From Lichenostomus cassidix (taxonomy: Eukaryota > Chordata > Aves > Passeriformes > Meliphagidae): a stretch of DNA of 64,000 nt. Below the pieces are notes generated by a model, which saw only the letters and a program-made list of their open reading frames with translations, made no database searches and was not told the origin of the DNA. The DNA lies in NCBI GenBank assembly GCA_008360975.2, contig CM039183.1, forward strand, positions 78,342,350 to 78,406,349, given 5' to 3'. Positions 1 to 13,200 of this stretch are shown piece by piece. A program made the position numbers and the translations under genes. Position 1 is the first letter of the stretch. Each line of letters starts with the position of its first letter.

Positions 1-3000
1 TGTTCTTCAGGGACCAGCAGTAAATGGGCATTTTCTCTCATGCAGGCATGTGGCTGAGCATGCATAAAAAACAAAAAGTGTATAAAAATTATACCATATA
101 GACATAGACAGTGCTTAAGTTCAAGGATTTTTCTTTTTGGCACATACAGAAACATAAAATGAGACTGTTACACATATCTATAGATATTAAAAAGGATGGT
201 TGGTTGCCAGTTAATATGGTAATCTTGGTTGGTTCATGTTCAGGTATTTTCAGTATTTCTATTTTGTCCCCATCTAACAAAGCATTAGTCTATATTCATA
301 AAATGTGTAAATATAAAAATGCTTTGTATATAAAATGTCAGCTATGTGTAAATATGATGCATTTTCTTGATTTGAGTCTGGTTTGCAAAGGAAAATGATA
401 AAAATTGAATCATTTCAACTTATTTATTTCCTGTACATTTTGCTATATGTGTAACACTGTATTAAAGTGTGTCACCTGAAGTGAGAGACTTTTCAACTAC
501 TGCAACCCTTGTGTTTCCAGAGAGGTCAGGTCCTGGATGGAACGTCCTAGGACAGGGATGCTAGAGGAAGCATTTCTGGTTACTGGAAACTCTCTCACAT
601 GTATGATGCTTAAGTCATCAAGAGAGAGTTGCCTTAATGTTCATACATTTCATTCAAATACTTTTTACAATTCATACAGTGAGTTCTCAGAAAATGCTAG
701 TATTTTACATCATTTGAATTAAATTCTCTCTCTGAATCTGTTTTACAGCAGGGACAGTATTATTTTCCATTACTGTAAGCTGTCAAATGCTTAAAATTTT
801 GTTCTCACGTGTATTTCTGCAGCTGTACACAGACTGAAGCCTGGTCTTCAGTTTTTAGCCATTTACCATGAAGTGGATGCTCTTCAGTAGCAGAGTGTCT
901 CAGGGCTTGAATGGCTGCAGGTAGGATGTTCTTTTTAGAGAACTAAGGTGTGAGTTTTAAGTTCCCTGCTGAAGTTGTTATTGACTCTATGGAGACTTCA
1001 GTATGATCTTTCAAGGGCTTATATTATTATATACTTCTCACATGTATTTTTCCTCTTCATGTGCCATCCTATCTCATAGTGCATTTTGAGGAGGCAGCAT
1101 AATGGATGGATTAAAAGAATCAAACATTATGTCTTTAAATCATTGCCTAATGCTTAGCTGGACTTCATCTGTTTACAGCAAAGCAGCTGGAGTATAATAA
1201 TTTGAATTGTCATGTTTGAAGCTTTTAAAAAATAAAGTGAACAGCTGGCTAGGTGACTTAGTGACCTAGATTGCTTCAAGAGAGGAAAACATGATGTGCA
1301 GAAAAGGATCAGATTTCATCATGGCACTTGGGGCAGATACAGCAGCAGTGTGTTCCATTTCAAGTTCTCTGAAATACATGTCAAAATTGTTGATGTAACA
1401 AATTAAATAGGTTATCCTGAATGAAGACTTTATTTGATAGCACATGATGCATTTTGAAGTCTGCCCTTCTATCACATATTTATCCTATTTTGGAAAATAT
1501 AAGAAAAAAGGAAGGGTATACCAGCACTAGCTGAGCAAATCCACTTCTGCAGGAAACGGTGAGGTGGGGGTGGGGGTTATGCATCAAGTGCTGCCCTGAC
1601 TCTTGAAAAGAAATCTGATGATCTCTCTGAATTAAAATTAGCCTTTCATACAGCTAACTACATACCTCTCATCCAAAATTAAGAAAGCACAGGCCTCCAA
1701 CTGTTGCTCTCATTGGAAAACATGTGGTAGAAGGTTCTCCTTCTCTGCTGTCCTTTCTCCCTGTCAGTATCCAAGGCTAAAAAGCAGCAAAAAATGTCAG
1801 TGTTACAGTTTTCAAGATCTAGGGCTCAGATGCATAAATACTTAATTTCATTACAAATATACCTCATTTACTTCACCTTGGAGTCTCAGAGACTATAGAG
1901 CTCTGGCTTGTATGTTCACAGAGATGTTCACAGTTTTACCATTCTTTCTTTTTTTCTCTAGGAGCAGTGAGTTACTGATTTTACATTATAGGTTTTGGGG
2001 TTTGCCTTTTTTTTTTTAAGGTACACATCTAAAGCCTTTTTTTTTTAAGGCACACATCTAAAACTTGTTTACACAGAAGAATATTTTGCAAGTATTTACT
2101 TTTGAAAACTGGAATACATTACTTGACCTAGTAAGTTCTTACAGAATACAAGAGATGTTTATGCAAACAAACTTATCTTGACAGTTTATACCAGCTATGT
2201 CTCTCTGCAGTTAAATCTGCTGCATTTGTGAGAAGCAGCTTGAAGCCAAGCAGTAAAAAAACTCACAAAAATTCCATTTTCAAACATCATTAAATTCCAA
2301 GTACTCCTTTTGAAGCATTTTTCTGGTCAGAACACTTTCTATTCTTGTTATAGTGAACCAATGAGTTGGTTTTCTGGGAAGAGATTAACTTTTTAAACAT
2401 GTTGTATATTAACATGTTATATATTACCCTTTCCCCTGAGGCAAAACATGTCTATTAGTTCTGAAAAAGAATGAAAGGAAGGTCAGCATTAAAATAGCTT
2501 CTTTCGAAGACTGCAGAACAATTTTGCATTTACCTTTGGCTCTGGTTTAAGACAGAGGCAAAGCAAAGATCTGAGTCAGACTATTGCAGCCACAGTGTCT
2601 CTGAAGTGGTGTGGGAGCTCTACAGTAGGGACTGACAGGTTATTTTTCTGGGAAAAGCAGCATGAAGAACTTTAAATACAGAAGGGAGATAAGATGAAAA
2701 AAAGTAGAACCACCATCAGAAAGAACAGAAGCAGGAACCAAACACTTAAATAGCTTTACAGGACTAATAAATGCTTCAGAAGGATATTAACAATGCAATT
2801 CAAATGTGTTGTAAGTTGACATTATCTCTTGGTCATTTTATCACGTACTTTTCATCTTGGCATTATCACACCAATATCCATACACAAAATGCTTCCTTCT
2901 TCTCCCCAAAGTAGCAGTTACCTACCCAAAGAAAAGCCACTAAGATTTAAGGAAGCAGAAGAAAAGCATAGGCTAGCCTACAGGGAATAACAGCATCTTT

Positions 3001-3062
3001 TTCTGAAACCACATCTGCATTATTTTGAAGCTTCTGAAACTTTTGAGATTTCTTCCCTGAAA
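1..3062. other. Intergenic sequence left of MRAP2, no gene recognised
   Basis: AT-rich non-coding sequence. Reading frames are short and show no family resemblance. By human synteny the 3' end of CEP162, pointing rightward, should lie to the left, so part of this stretch could be its 3' untranslated region. Plus-strand AATAAA occurs near 1231. I could not recognise any CEP162 protein sequence, so nothing is assigned. Confidence 0.5.
2004..2063. repeat. Two-copy tandem duplication of about 30 bp
   Basis: A unit made of gcc, a run of T, then aagg(t/c)acacatctaaa appears twice back to back. The copies differ slightly in T-run length and at one t/c position. Confidence 0.8.
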
Positions 3063-3255
3063 GGAGCTGTTGAGCACTGAAACAGACTGCCCAGGGAAGT
3101 GGTGGAGTCACCATCCCAAGAGGTTTTAAAAAGCCAAGTAAATGTGGCATGAGGGAGATGGTTTAGAGGGAGACTTGGCAGGACTTGGTAGTGCTGAGTT
3201 AATGGTTGGACTTTATGATCTTAAAGGTCTTTTTCCAACTTAAATGTTCTATGAA
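3063..3255 (+). mobile_element. CR1 LINE 3'-end fragment
   Basis: The order of blocks is that of an avian CR1 tail: 'ctgcccagggaagtggtgga' followed by 'gttggactttatgatcttaa', 'ggtctttttccaactt' and a terminal 'gttctatga'. It is 5'-truncated and keeps no usable reverse transcriptase frame. It lies downstream of the MRAP2 3' end, in the opposite orientation to the gene. Confidence 0.85.
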
Positions 3256-4498
3256 ACCTTGTTTTAAATGCCTTAAAAATAACTTTCATTTCTCAGTTGC
3301 AGAGATGGATTGCACATAGACTGTCCCTTCCTTCAAGCAGCATTACTATTTTCAAGCATGGCAAAGGAAAAAATAAAATAAAAATAATAGCTCAAACATT
3401 TCTGAAGGCAGCTCACTCATCCAGAAATAGCCTATAAACGCCCCATTTAGTGCAAGTCCCAAAACTTTTTAGCAAGAACAATATTTGGCTTCAAAATTTA
3501 ACCATCAGATAGCTAGCAGTTGAGGTGCCTCAGCAGGAAGTGGATGTGGCATTCAGAGACAGATTTCTCAAATTTCTTAATTTAGGAAAAAGAAAGTCTA
3601 CACCTACAGCCTTCATACTTGTAATTATCTACTTCTTGTGAAAGGCCTTTCCTGCACCTGAAACATTTTACTGGAGATGTGCATTGCAGCCCATGGAGCT
3701 GTGCTCATTTAGAACAGGGTTTATTTTACTCTTCTCTGGGAACTATTTGCATCAATAATCTGCTAGTATTAAATAGTCTCTTCTTTAAGTATAATCCTAT
3801 TACTTGAAACACTAGCATGTGCAAGAATTGCTTTCCAAAACAGGAAATTTAGCTGTAAGTGGTGCGTAATAAGGGCACAGGAGATAAAAACAAAAGATGT
3901 TTCCTGTACTCTTCCTACACAATTTGTATTCTTCACATGCTCAACCCATTTACTCTTTTTCCTGTTTGTGAGGTGAAGGGATGAATTAATCAGCATTTAA
4001 GTGGTATCAGCAGGTCTCTAACCTCCAACGCAGATGTGTTGCATACAAAGCCCATTGATTTCAAGAAAACCCAGTTAGGCACAGGAAACCATTATTTTCA
4101 TTTCAATTAAGAACTTCTTCAGCGCATACTCCAAATCCAGCCAAGGATTTGAACCTGGTACCTCTGCATTCTATGTGTTAGCCCTAAAACCATTCAGACA
4201 TTAGTTACCATCTTTTGAAGAAAGCAGAAATAAAATTTTAAGTATTCTCAAATCTTTTTCTGAGAGAACAGCTGGGGTTGCAACACTATCCCAACTGAGC
4301 ACAAAAAGAAGGTGGAACAAGCAGATCATAGCTACACTTTTGGAGTTGATCCTCTCAACCACTCAAAGCCTGCTAGCACTTCACTGGCCAATGACTAAAG
4401 AAATTACCATTTGTTAAGCCAAAAAGCATAGGAAAGTTCAGCCTATAAGCAACACATAACACCAGCTTAACATACCACCACCATTTGCATGTAGTAAC

Positions 4499-4504
4499 TT
4501 TATT
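4499..4504 (-). terminator. MRAP2: Candidate MRAP2 polyadenylation signal
   Basis: Minus-strand AATAAA lies about 820 nt past the MRAP2 stop codon. Just downstream is a GT-rich stretch containing GGTGGTGGT and GGTGTTATGTGTT, which fits a downstream processing element. A second AATAAA at 4921-4926 has a poorer GT context and could be a proximal alternative. The 3' untranslated region would run from 5325 to about 4480. Confidence 0.5.
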
Positions 4505-5325
4505 GGCAAAAGAAAATTATTTCCTGTGATTTAGCTACTGAATCCTATATATATTGAACTGGAAGTTCACATCAGCAACGAAAAAAAAGAAAGAGGTAAA
4601 GAGTCAAATCACAAGTTTGTGTTTGTGTGTAGAATACTAATTCCGTATCATCACTGGGCAGCTGCTGGGGTGTTTCTCTGAAGTGTAATTACAAGCACCA
4701 ATTTACTTTTACTCAGCAGCGGGTGATGACAGCATTTTGTAAACACTGTAACCAAAGAATTTGCAAGGTATTCCCTCTGGAAGCTTTGTAAATCAGGGTT
4801 AACTTGCACTGAAAAGCAGTTAGGAATCAGAGTTAATCCCAAGCAGATATTTACTGTGCTGCTCAGCTTCAGGCATCCTTATTGGGACTGGCAGAAACTA
4901 CAGAACTTCCCCATGGGCTGTTTATTACTTTCTTCAATCTTACTTTGAGATTTACATTTTTCTTGGCCAAGGAAGTTTCATACACCTTCCAATGCCAGGC
5001 TCCAGCCTTCACAGTCCTTGACAATTATTATCCTTCAGAAGCTGGTCATAAGCAGTCATTTAAAAATGAAGAACCAAACAAGAAAGAAACAAACAAAAAC
5101 AATCAAAAAGCAAAAATAATGCTGGGCAAAAGTTTTGGACCACAGAAGGCATCAGAATAGAGCATTCAGTGTGTTACTTCTTGTCTAAACAGTTCTATCA
5201 GTACAGCCAGTCTTACATGCAATAAAAGCACAGGTCTGAAATACCTTCTGTCAAAAGAGCAGGAGGCCAAGAAAGTCTTCAAACTGGACAATAATGGGAA
5301 CGTTTACCTTAAATGAAAAGATTTT

Positions 5326-5719
5326 TCAATCAAGGATCCGATGGGAAGATTGCATAACTAGTTTGCTTTCTAAAATGATTGGTGGCTCAGAGATGAGGAG
5401 ATCATCCTCACCTAATGAAGAGTTCTGCTCACTGTTTACAAAGTTAGGAATGTTAAATTTTGTAAGACAATGTAGGTCTTCCTCAAACATTCTACTGCTT
5501 CTGGGAGCCTCCTGGAAGTGGACATTGCTCTCCAGGCTTGGACCTTTCTTACTCTCTTTTACTTTGTTCATATGGTCCACTTCATTAATACAGAAATGGA
5601 AAAGTGACTGGGATTCTTCAGCCATTTGATGAGAAAAGACTCTCTCAGACTCCAAAGGTCTTCCAAAATCTGCCACAAAACTGTTCATGCGAAATCTTTT
5701 TTCAGAAGGTTCTGCATGG
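5326..5719 (-). CDS. MRAP2: MRAP2, last coding exon (cytosolic/C-terminal domain)
   Basis: This exon encodes residues 76 to 206 of melanocortin-2 receptor accessory protein 2 and ends with TGA at 5326-5328. The acceptor reads CATAG at the 5719/5720 junction. Joined to the previous exon (codon split GA|C) it gives HQD-HAEPSEKRFRMNSF, close to human HQDNAESSEKRFRMNSF. Other conserved blocks are DFGRPLE, ESRSLFH-like EESQSLFH, INEV, NIPNFVN and GEDDLLISEPPI near the C-terminus, then ending RILD. The full joined protein is 206 residues, against 205 in human. MRAP2 binds MC4R, MC2R and other G-protein-coupled receptors and modulates their trafficking and cAMP signalling; this acidic tail is the region outside the membrane segment. 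No frameshift or internal stop is present. Confidence 0.97.
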
Positions 5720-8700
5720 CTATGGAGGAAAAAGAAAAATACAGTAAACACAAAAGTTGAACTGTTTGAGTTCTTATCAACAAGTTTGGTTTCAGCAATC
5801 ATTATGATCAGGAGAAAAGGAAACCCTACTGTTTATCTTTCACAGAATTTTAAAGCCAGTACTATTTATTATTTTCTGCTGAAGCAATTTTACCATTTGT
5901 CATGATAATTTTCCATGGTAATAAGTTAATGTCAGCACTCTTAAATGGCACTTCTGGTAACCAATATACTATAATAATCACCTCGCTGAATGAGTCTAGA
6001 AACAATCTTGATTTCAAGTAGTATCAAGTAGTAACAATTTTTTTTTAAATAGCTTATAAGAACAGTTTGGGAAAAATCCTTGATAGATAAAATTTTGAGG
6101 CACAGGCAGCTCTGCTTTCACTAAGGGTATTGAATGCTTGGTTGTCCAAACATCAAACAATTTTTTTCCACTGACTTCAATCAGTGACATTTGGATTTCC
6201 ATATTAGGAGAGTTGGAAGTAAAGACTGTGTTAAAGACTGTCAGTCTTAACAATCCAGGCAGACCAGGAAGGATAGTTTAACTTTTTTTTTTGTCTGTTT
6301 TCTATATAAATCTTATCTCAAACCAGCACAAATCTGCATGGACTTGTGTAGGAGCCAGGAACAGCTGGGGGTGAGAGAAGCTCAAGCTAGATGAAAGTTC
6401 TACAGATCCATTCTTTGTCAGGCTGAATTTATGTACTATCATCACAAAATGCAAGTTATTTGCATCTGAAAGGCTGTAGAGGTATTCAGAGGCTGAGCAA
6501 TGAAAATTTACACATGTTCTCAGGATATGAATTTTGTTGAGAATTAATAAACCACACTGTTTACATCTGAAAATGTAGCAAATGGCACTGGAGTCAGACA
6601 ATTGGACACCTAAAGGTCCACCCAGCACTTTAAAGCTTTTCAGTGTAATTTAACTTCCTCGAGCCCGAAGTAGGACATAAATGCCTACAAGCTTCTGAAA
6701 GCCTCAGATAACACTATCAGAAATCTACCCACTAAAACTTTCAAGTTCATAGGATACCTGCCATTAGTCTTTCAGGCACAGTTAAAGATTCCTGCTTCTC
6801 AAATGCTAATTTACTTCCATTACATGACAGGAGAATTCTGTCCTAACAAAATCACATCCACTAGCCTTCAAATCAAAGCAGTTCTCTAGTTTGACAAAAC
6901 TGTATTGGCTCATTCTGCATTTCAAAGTTAACCATGTAGAAGAATAACATTTAAACTGATGTAAGACTGACCAGTAAGTAATAATCTGCTGTATACAGAG
7001 CAGGGGGCAAACAGCCTGGAATAATTCTGAACTGGCAACTGGCATTTTTGTATTTATAAAGCAATAAAAAGCACCACTCTGAGTGTAAATCTTGTATATA
7101 GTTTTGCAAATCTGTCTCAAGAGTTTCTAGGTAGTGTTGTGACACAGGCAGTGGCAAATGAGCACAGAAAGAAGAACAAGCACTGTTAGCCCAGGAAGAA
7201 GTGACTGTGGAAGAAAGCTTAAAATGCATCTTTAGAGGAGTAAAATTACTTCATAGGTGTGACAAGTACTTCATAATCCAGTAAGGTGTGAAGGAGCAAA
7301 GGCTGACCATGCAGAGAGGCACTGGCAGGACTGGCAGTGGCAACCTAATCTTAATGGAAAAATAGAAGACGCAAATAAATTTTACGATGGCCTGGAATGC
7401 TGAGGACATCCGATGAAGCATAATCCTGTGTTCATGAACAGGGAACACATGACCTGATATACAGTGATATTTTTGGATTCTGAAATTCACAAACAACCAT
7501 CTTTCTGTTTTGGAGAGGAATTTTATTACTTTTTTTTTAAAACTAGACTAGAAACTTTCATAGTCTTGCACATTAAAATATGCAAGAACACCTCAGCAGA
7601 TATCTTTTCAGAACACTCAAGAAAAGCAGCCTCAAAAATCCCAGTTGTATGTAACCAAAATGACCTGGTTTCTTAAAAAAAATAAAATCAGCTATTTAGT
7701 GTTTACTGCTTTAAGACTACATCAGCAAGTATTGTGCACAGATAGGTTGCATGAACACTTACATTTGTTGCAGAAAAGCACTTTTAAGGACATTTTCAAA
7801 TGCAGAAAAAAATACAGTATGCTTTCCTCTCCTGAATGATGAATGAGAGCATTTTCCAGGCAGAAATTCAGAGATTGCCAACAATCGGTTGCACAAGCTA
7901 ATGTTCTGCACATATGCAAGCAAATGAAAGAGAAATACAGCAGACATAATGTCCAAAACTGATTAAATTTCAGCCTCTGCTTATCCATATCCTGACCCTT
8001 CTGGTCTGAGAATGTACCTAATTTTGAACATCTTCTGTAATTTTGAAAAGTACATCGTATCAGGCCCCTTTATATTGAGCCAAAAAAAGTATACTACTAG
8101 AAAAAAAAAATCAGAGTATCCTACTTAGGATCCATCCATCTGAGCCCAGTTACGCCTAATCTCGCACAGTAATGGCACTTTAAAGAACAGCCAAATAGCC
8201 TTACTGAAGTCAGAGATTTCATCCATCAATCAAGCCGGCTTTCTCCCAAGGCCTAGGAATCCCATTAACATCTATTTCTAAAGGAGGGCTCAAGACAGCC
8301 CACTAATGAAAGGCCGAGTCATGAAGAGTCCAGTCAGGCATAAAAATAGAAGATGCAGGCAAAATAAAAACAGTCTGCTCTGGTTTTGCAGGAAGCTGTT
8401 CTCCAGTTTTTATATACATGTATCAAAAATAAGAGGACACAAATATATTCACTGCACTTAGGGTATTCTTGGAGGATCCATGTTCAGTACCATGCACATT
8501 TGGTTATCAAATGTAAAAAAAATAGTGCTCAAATTTGTTAAAGGTGCCACCTCAGCACACATAGCAAGTAGGCAAACATCCAGGCACACAGGTCCCAAAG
8601 CTGCAATGAGGTTTATAACAAATACAGAAAGGAATAATTGGTCTTGCTTCAGCAACTGAAGAAAAATTATGTAAATGTTTAGAACCAAAGGGACTTCTGG

Positions 8701-10116
8701 AGGTCTCAAGCCTAATGATCAAGGCAAGGGTAAGTCTGAATTCAGATCACGTTATCTGGATGTGGAAGTTGACCAAAGGTGGACATTTCACACACTCTCT
8801 AGGCAACTGTTCCAAGAAAATTTATTTTAAAAGCAGAAAAAAGTGGGAGATATCAACCAGGCCTCTGCTACTGCAAGTAAATTTTTACAAGTGTAAAAAT
8901 TTTAAACAAATATCCATATTAAATTCTCTCTATGTATGTGTTTTTTGACTTCATCATTTTTCCCCCTCTCAAATTATCCACATGGGATACTGACTCATGC
9001 TCAGCTAATGAATTAGATCTTTTTCACAAAGAGGCAGCACACCAGCAATTACAAGGATTTTAAATCTATTTGGAAGCACTGTCTGGCTACTTCATAATAG
9101 CCTGTATGCAGTCTGTATGGGGAAGAAAAATACCAGCAAGTCAGTTCTGGTAAGCTGAATTCTTCTGCCTCTATTCCCTTCTCACAGGAGCAAACCTTTG
9201 GGAGCACTGAAGAGGCTCACAACATACATCTGCCCTCTCTGATGTGGCCCTGTCTCTAGGGATGTGCTATTACACAGAGTTTAGAGCCAGTTTACATGTG
9301 ATTAAATAGCAAAGGAGCTCCAGCAGGCAGAGGCAGGCTGCTTTAGAAAGCGATAAGCACCAGCAATTGCCTTTTACAATCAGCTTCTCATCACTGCTAC
9401 CTGCCTGCAAGCAATCTCATGCTCCAGAGAGGCTTTTTATTTCCACTTTATGGCACACTAGCCTGAGAGGAGATGCGAGTTCAAACTTTCTCCGAGGAAG
9501 AGACACTGACAGCCTGCATCCTGTGCAAATGCAGATAAATCATTGAGGCAAGGCATGGCCTGCACATACTTATCAGCCAGAAAGAATAAAAAAAAAGATG
9601 ACTTTCAAGGGACCCTGGATTTAAAGAAATGTCAAGCTGATCTGTACTTCAGCATCTATTACAATTTCTCAGCAGAAACTAAGATACTGAGACCTTGGGG
9701 GTTAAGAGAAGATTTTGTAAATACTACTCCATACTATCTTTTGGACTTGAACTCACAAACATGAGGAAACCAGCCAGGCTTCAGCTTCCTTAATTCAACA
9801 TGTGCATTGCATTTTATTTGTATATACTCTGTTGATTTTCACACTTTGACTCCATGAAAACTTGAGCCTACTTAGAACCATCCCACCTGTTTGCAAAACA
9901 GTAATCTAAGGCACCTGCTTGGCAGCCTACCCAAAACATTCTTTTAGAGTGAAAGTGCTAAAATTACTTGAAATGAAGACAGACTGCACTGTTTCATAGG
10001 AACAGACTAGAACAAGACATTATGGTGTCAGCACTGTCACTGCTTGTTTGGGAGCTGCAAGAGCCCAGATATCCCACTTAGCAGGCTGGATTTTTCATTC
10101 CCATTTTCAGACTCAC
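5720..10116 (-). other. MRAP2: MRAP2 intron between the transmembrane exon and last exon
   Basis: This 4.4-kb intron runs from a GTGAGT donor at 10116 to a CATAG acceptor ending at 5720. It holds AT-rich unique-looking sequence. I saw no repeat family and no additional exon-like reading frame. Confidence 0.85.
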
Positions 10117-10216
10117 TCTTGATGTGGTGCTCCTGTCTTCGTCAGCAGGGTCAGGACAAAAAACATGAAGATGACAAAAACTGCAAGACCAACCCAGAAC
10201 CCAATCACAATGGAAT
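10117..10216 (-). CDS. MRAP2: MRAP2, transmembrane exon
   Basis: This 100-nt internal exon, too short for ordinary frame calling, encodes the single membrane helix of MRAP2, residues about 45-67 (IVIGFWVGLAVF followed by VIFMFFVLTLL), then TKTGAPHQ. The residues match human MRAP2 almost exactly. The acceptor is ACCAG at 10216/10217 and the donor GTGAGT starts at 10116. Phase is consistent on both sides: the tyrosine codon is split T|AT with the previous exon and an aspartate codon GA|C with the next. In the family this helix lets two MRAP2 chains sit in the membrane in antiparallel (dual) topology and contact the receptor. Confidence 0.97.
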
Positions 10217-13200
10217 CTGGTGGGGGAAAAGAAGAGAAAACAAGATGATCAATATTTTACCTGCACTTGCAAAAAGCTGCCTTCCACATGCAGCATGAGT
10301 GCAAACCCAAAACAATTTGCAGCTGATCTCTGGGTGACAAAGAGAAAGGATAATCACATTAATCTCTATTTATTTTTAAACAGAAAGCTGCCATTGAAAA
10401 TCTCATTTCTAGACCACATTTTACTGATATCTAGACAAACCAGACAGTAGAAAAAAGATGGAAGAGGCTCAAAATTCTCTTAGTAAAATAAGAGGAGATC
10501 CCTATGTGATGCCAGGTCCATTTCCAGGCAATGCTTTGGAAACAACTTCAGTGCTAGAACTAGGAAGAGAGAATTATTTGATCTTATGCAAAATCTTCTG
10601 TCTCTGTAGAACTGAACTCGTGACATTTTAAATTATTTCTGCCCCAGATCCATTCTGGATTAAAATGGATTTCTTTGACACAATATGTTTAGGAAGACAT
10701 TTTAGTGGCAAGACAGAGGGTTCTGCAATAAACAGAACCGCAGATTAAACTATTTGCTACTTCAACAAACATCAATATCCAACAGATACAAGATGCTTTT
10801 GAATAATTTTCAATTTGAGTTTCCAACTTGAGTACAGAAAACTGCAACACAATGTCAGAGGATCCCAACAGATTTGGACAACAGGAAAACACCAATGCAA
10901 TAACTAAATACAACAGTCATTGGGAAAAGCATGGCTTTTTGCCTGTGTGCATAAAATGTACCTACTGTTCTCATCTATAGCAAATGGACCATGGAAAATT
11001 TGCCAGTACTACTAAAAACAAATCTATGTCCACCTACAACTTCAACGCTGACCCAGAGTTGCTCCTGAGGGAAGTTCAAAGTTTCCAGGAACTTGATTTA
11101 GAGAGGTTCAAGTGGGACAAGCATATTTCCAGACAACAATCAACCAATTAGCATGGACCAAAGTTAAAGAGTCCAAACACATGATATGACCTGGTCCAGA
11201 ACACATCAGCACACAGGTATTTTTTCACCTAATATTCAGTTAGTAATTCTTCGCTTACGCAAGTATTCAAAATTTCCACTGCAGAAGTCCAAAAGCACTA
11301 ACATCCAAACAACATGCAAGAGGGAAGGCTTGGTCAGGACAGGAATCCTTTCTACCCTTAACCTCTCATTGCACAGCCACTACCAAACCCGAGAGATCCT
11401 CCCTGGCTGTAATGATGATCTGTCTGACCCAGTGCAGCAGGCACAGCACAGTACTGCTGAATTTCCTACAGGACCAACTAAAGACACCAAAAAACCAAGG
11501 AATTAGCTATCCTGCCTGGTGCTTAACCCCAGCTGTTAATCATGCTCCCACTGTGAAATCTCTTCCATGGTAAAAGGCAGATGTGGGAACTGGAAATCAA
11601 CTCAAACCATTCGCTCTCTCCCCGCAAAGTCAAATCGCCTTCTGCAACTTGAGATTTTCTCCCTGGGAAAATACTTTATCACAATGTAACCTCTCCTTAA
11701 TCCCTTTCTCAGGTAAACTAAGGAGGTTAAGTTTCAAGTCTCCCACTGCAATATTTATTCCATCTCTCCTATACCATATCTTCCCCTCTCAACACCCTGT
11801 GTAAAGTAACCGGAGTGTGGTTTGAGTATAGGTCTCTGTGATAGCAGGGGAGGAGTTTTTAATATCCCTTTCTGCTTAATGCATTCTGCTACGAGTTTAT
11901 TTCTGTAAGTCCATGTATTATGTGCCCTAAATTACTTTCAGAATCATTCTGTAAGTACAGCCTCTATTCAGTCATTCAAGATATACCTTATGGTTGACCT
12001 TCCTAATAGTAGTTCACCCTGCTGGACTTCACAGGACCTGAAAATTTCAGCTAAAAAGAAATACTCCCTTTAAAAAATGTACCAATTAACCATTTATAGC
12101 TACTAGTACCTTCCAATTAGTCAGACATGCTTGAGTGATACGCAACTGCATTAATAACCAGAATGTAAAATGCAATCAAGGACTAAAAAATATGCACACA
12201 GATTATATCAATCAAGCTGCAAAATTCAACAAAAAGGAAAAAAAAAAAAAGAAAAGAAAAAAAGGAAATCAAGGCTCTGATAAACTGCTACTGCCCACAA
12301 AAATCACACCTGCTAGCACTGTGTGATGAATAACAAGCCTGTTTTGTGGTTGGTTTGGTGTTCCTGCTCCCAACAGGATTCCTAAATTTACTGAGCCTAC
12401 CACTACATCTTCCTTGCTTTATTGTGCCTCCTGATGCACTTCCAACCCTCTGCTGTATAAATTACATTATCTGAATTTGTTTAAAATTCAAGCAGGTGAC
12501 CTGAGTTTTCTTCAATATTTCATTTAGATCTCATGCACTTAAATGGAAATTATTCAAACCTACTAAATTCTAAATACTTATTCAAAATTAACAGTACATA
12601 ACCCAACTTTTGTTCAAAAAATACAGCATGAGGGACATTTATAATACTGCCCAAAGTTACAAATGGATAGTCATGGGATGCTTTAACATTTTCAAGCTGC
12701 AGTTTCAGCCTTCCTTTTCTTCATAATACAGACACATAGCATCCTGACAGCAATTTCAACTCCCCCGATGATTCCTCTGGTTTTTGCCTCTCACTAACAT
12801 TACTGAGGCTTCCTCGTTTTCAAAGGCACAAAAAGTGATTTTGTTCTTATCTCCAACAGTCACAGATATTTCCTGGCTATCCTTGTCTACTTACTTTCTA
12901 AAGCTTTAATGGACAAAACATATTTTTCCTGCTTTTCCAGGCTTTCTGATTTCTTGTTCCTGCCTTCACTTCTCCTCCAGCAGAATATACTTTTTACCTT
13001 TTTTCTTTTTTAGTCATACATTTGAAACATCACCGTGACATCTTTTTTTTTTTCTTAAGAAAAGTATTTTTGTATAGTAGATTATTTTCTCAATCTTTTT
13101 CTCACAGGTCACTTTGAATAATTTTTTCTCTGCTTTCAGTAAACAGGCTTCTGAATTCCTCTGTATTTAAATCCATTTAACCTAAACTGGAGTTCATTCC

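Noticed and set aside
1..60. Possible last exon of CEP162 at the window start (acceptor-like TTCTTCAG followed by a short frame)
   Set aside because: I could not match the peptide to CEP162, and a 15-codon frame at the edge is not evidence.
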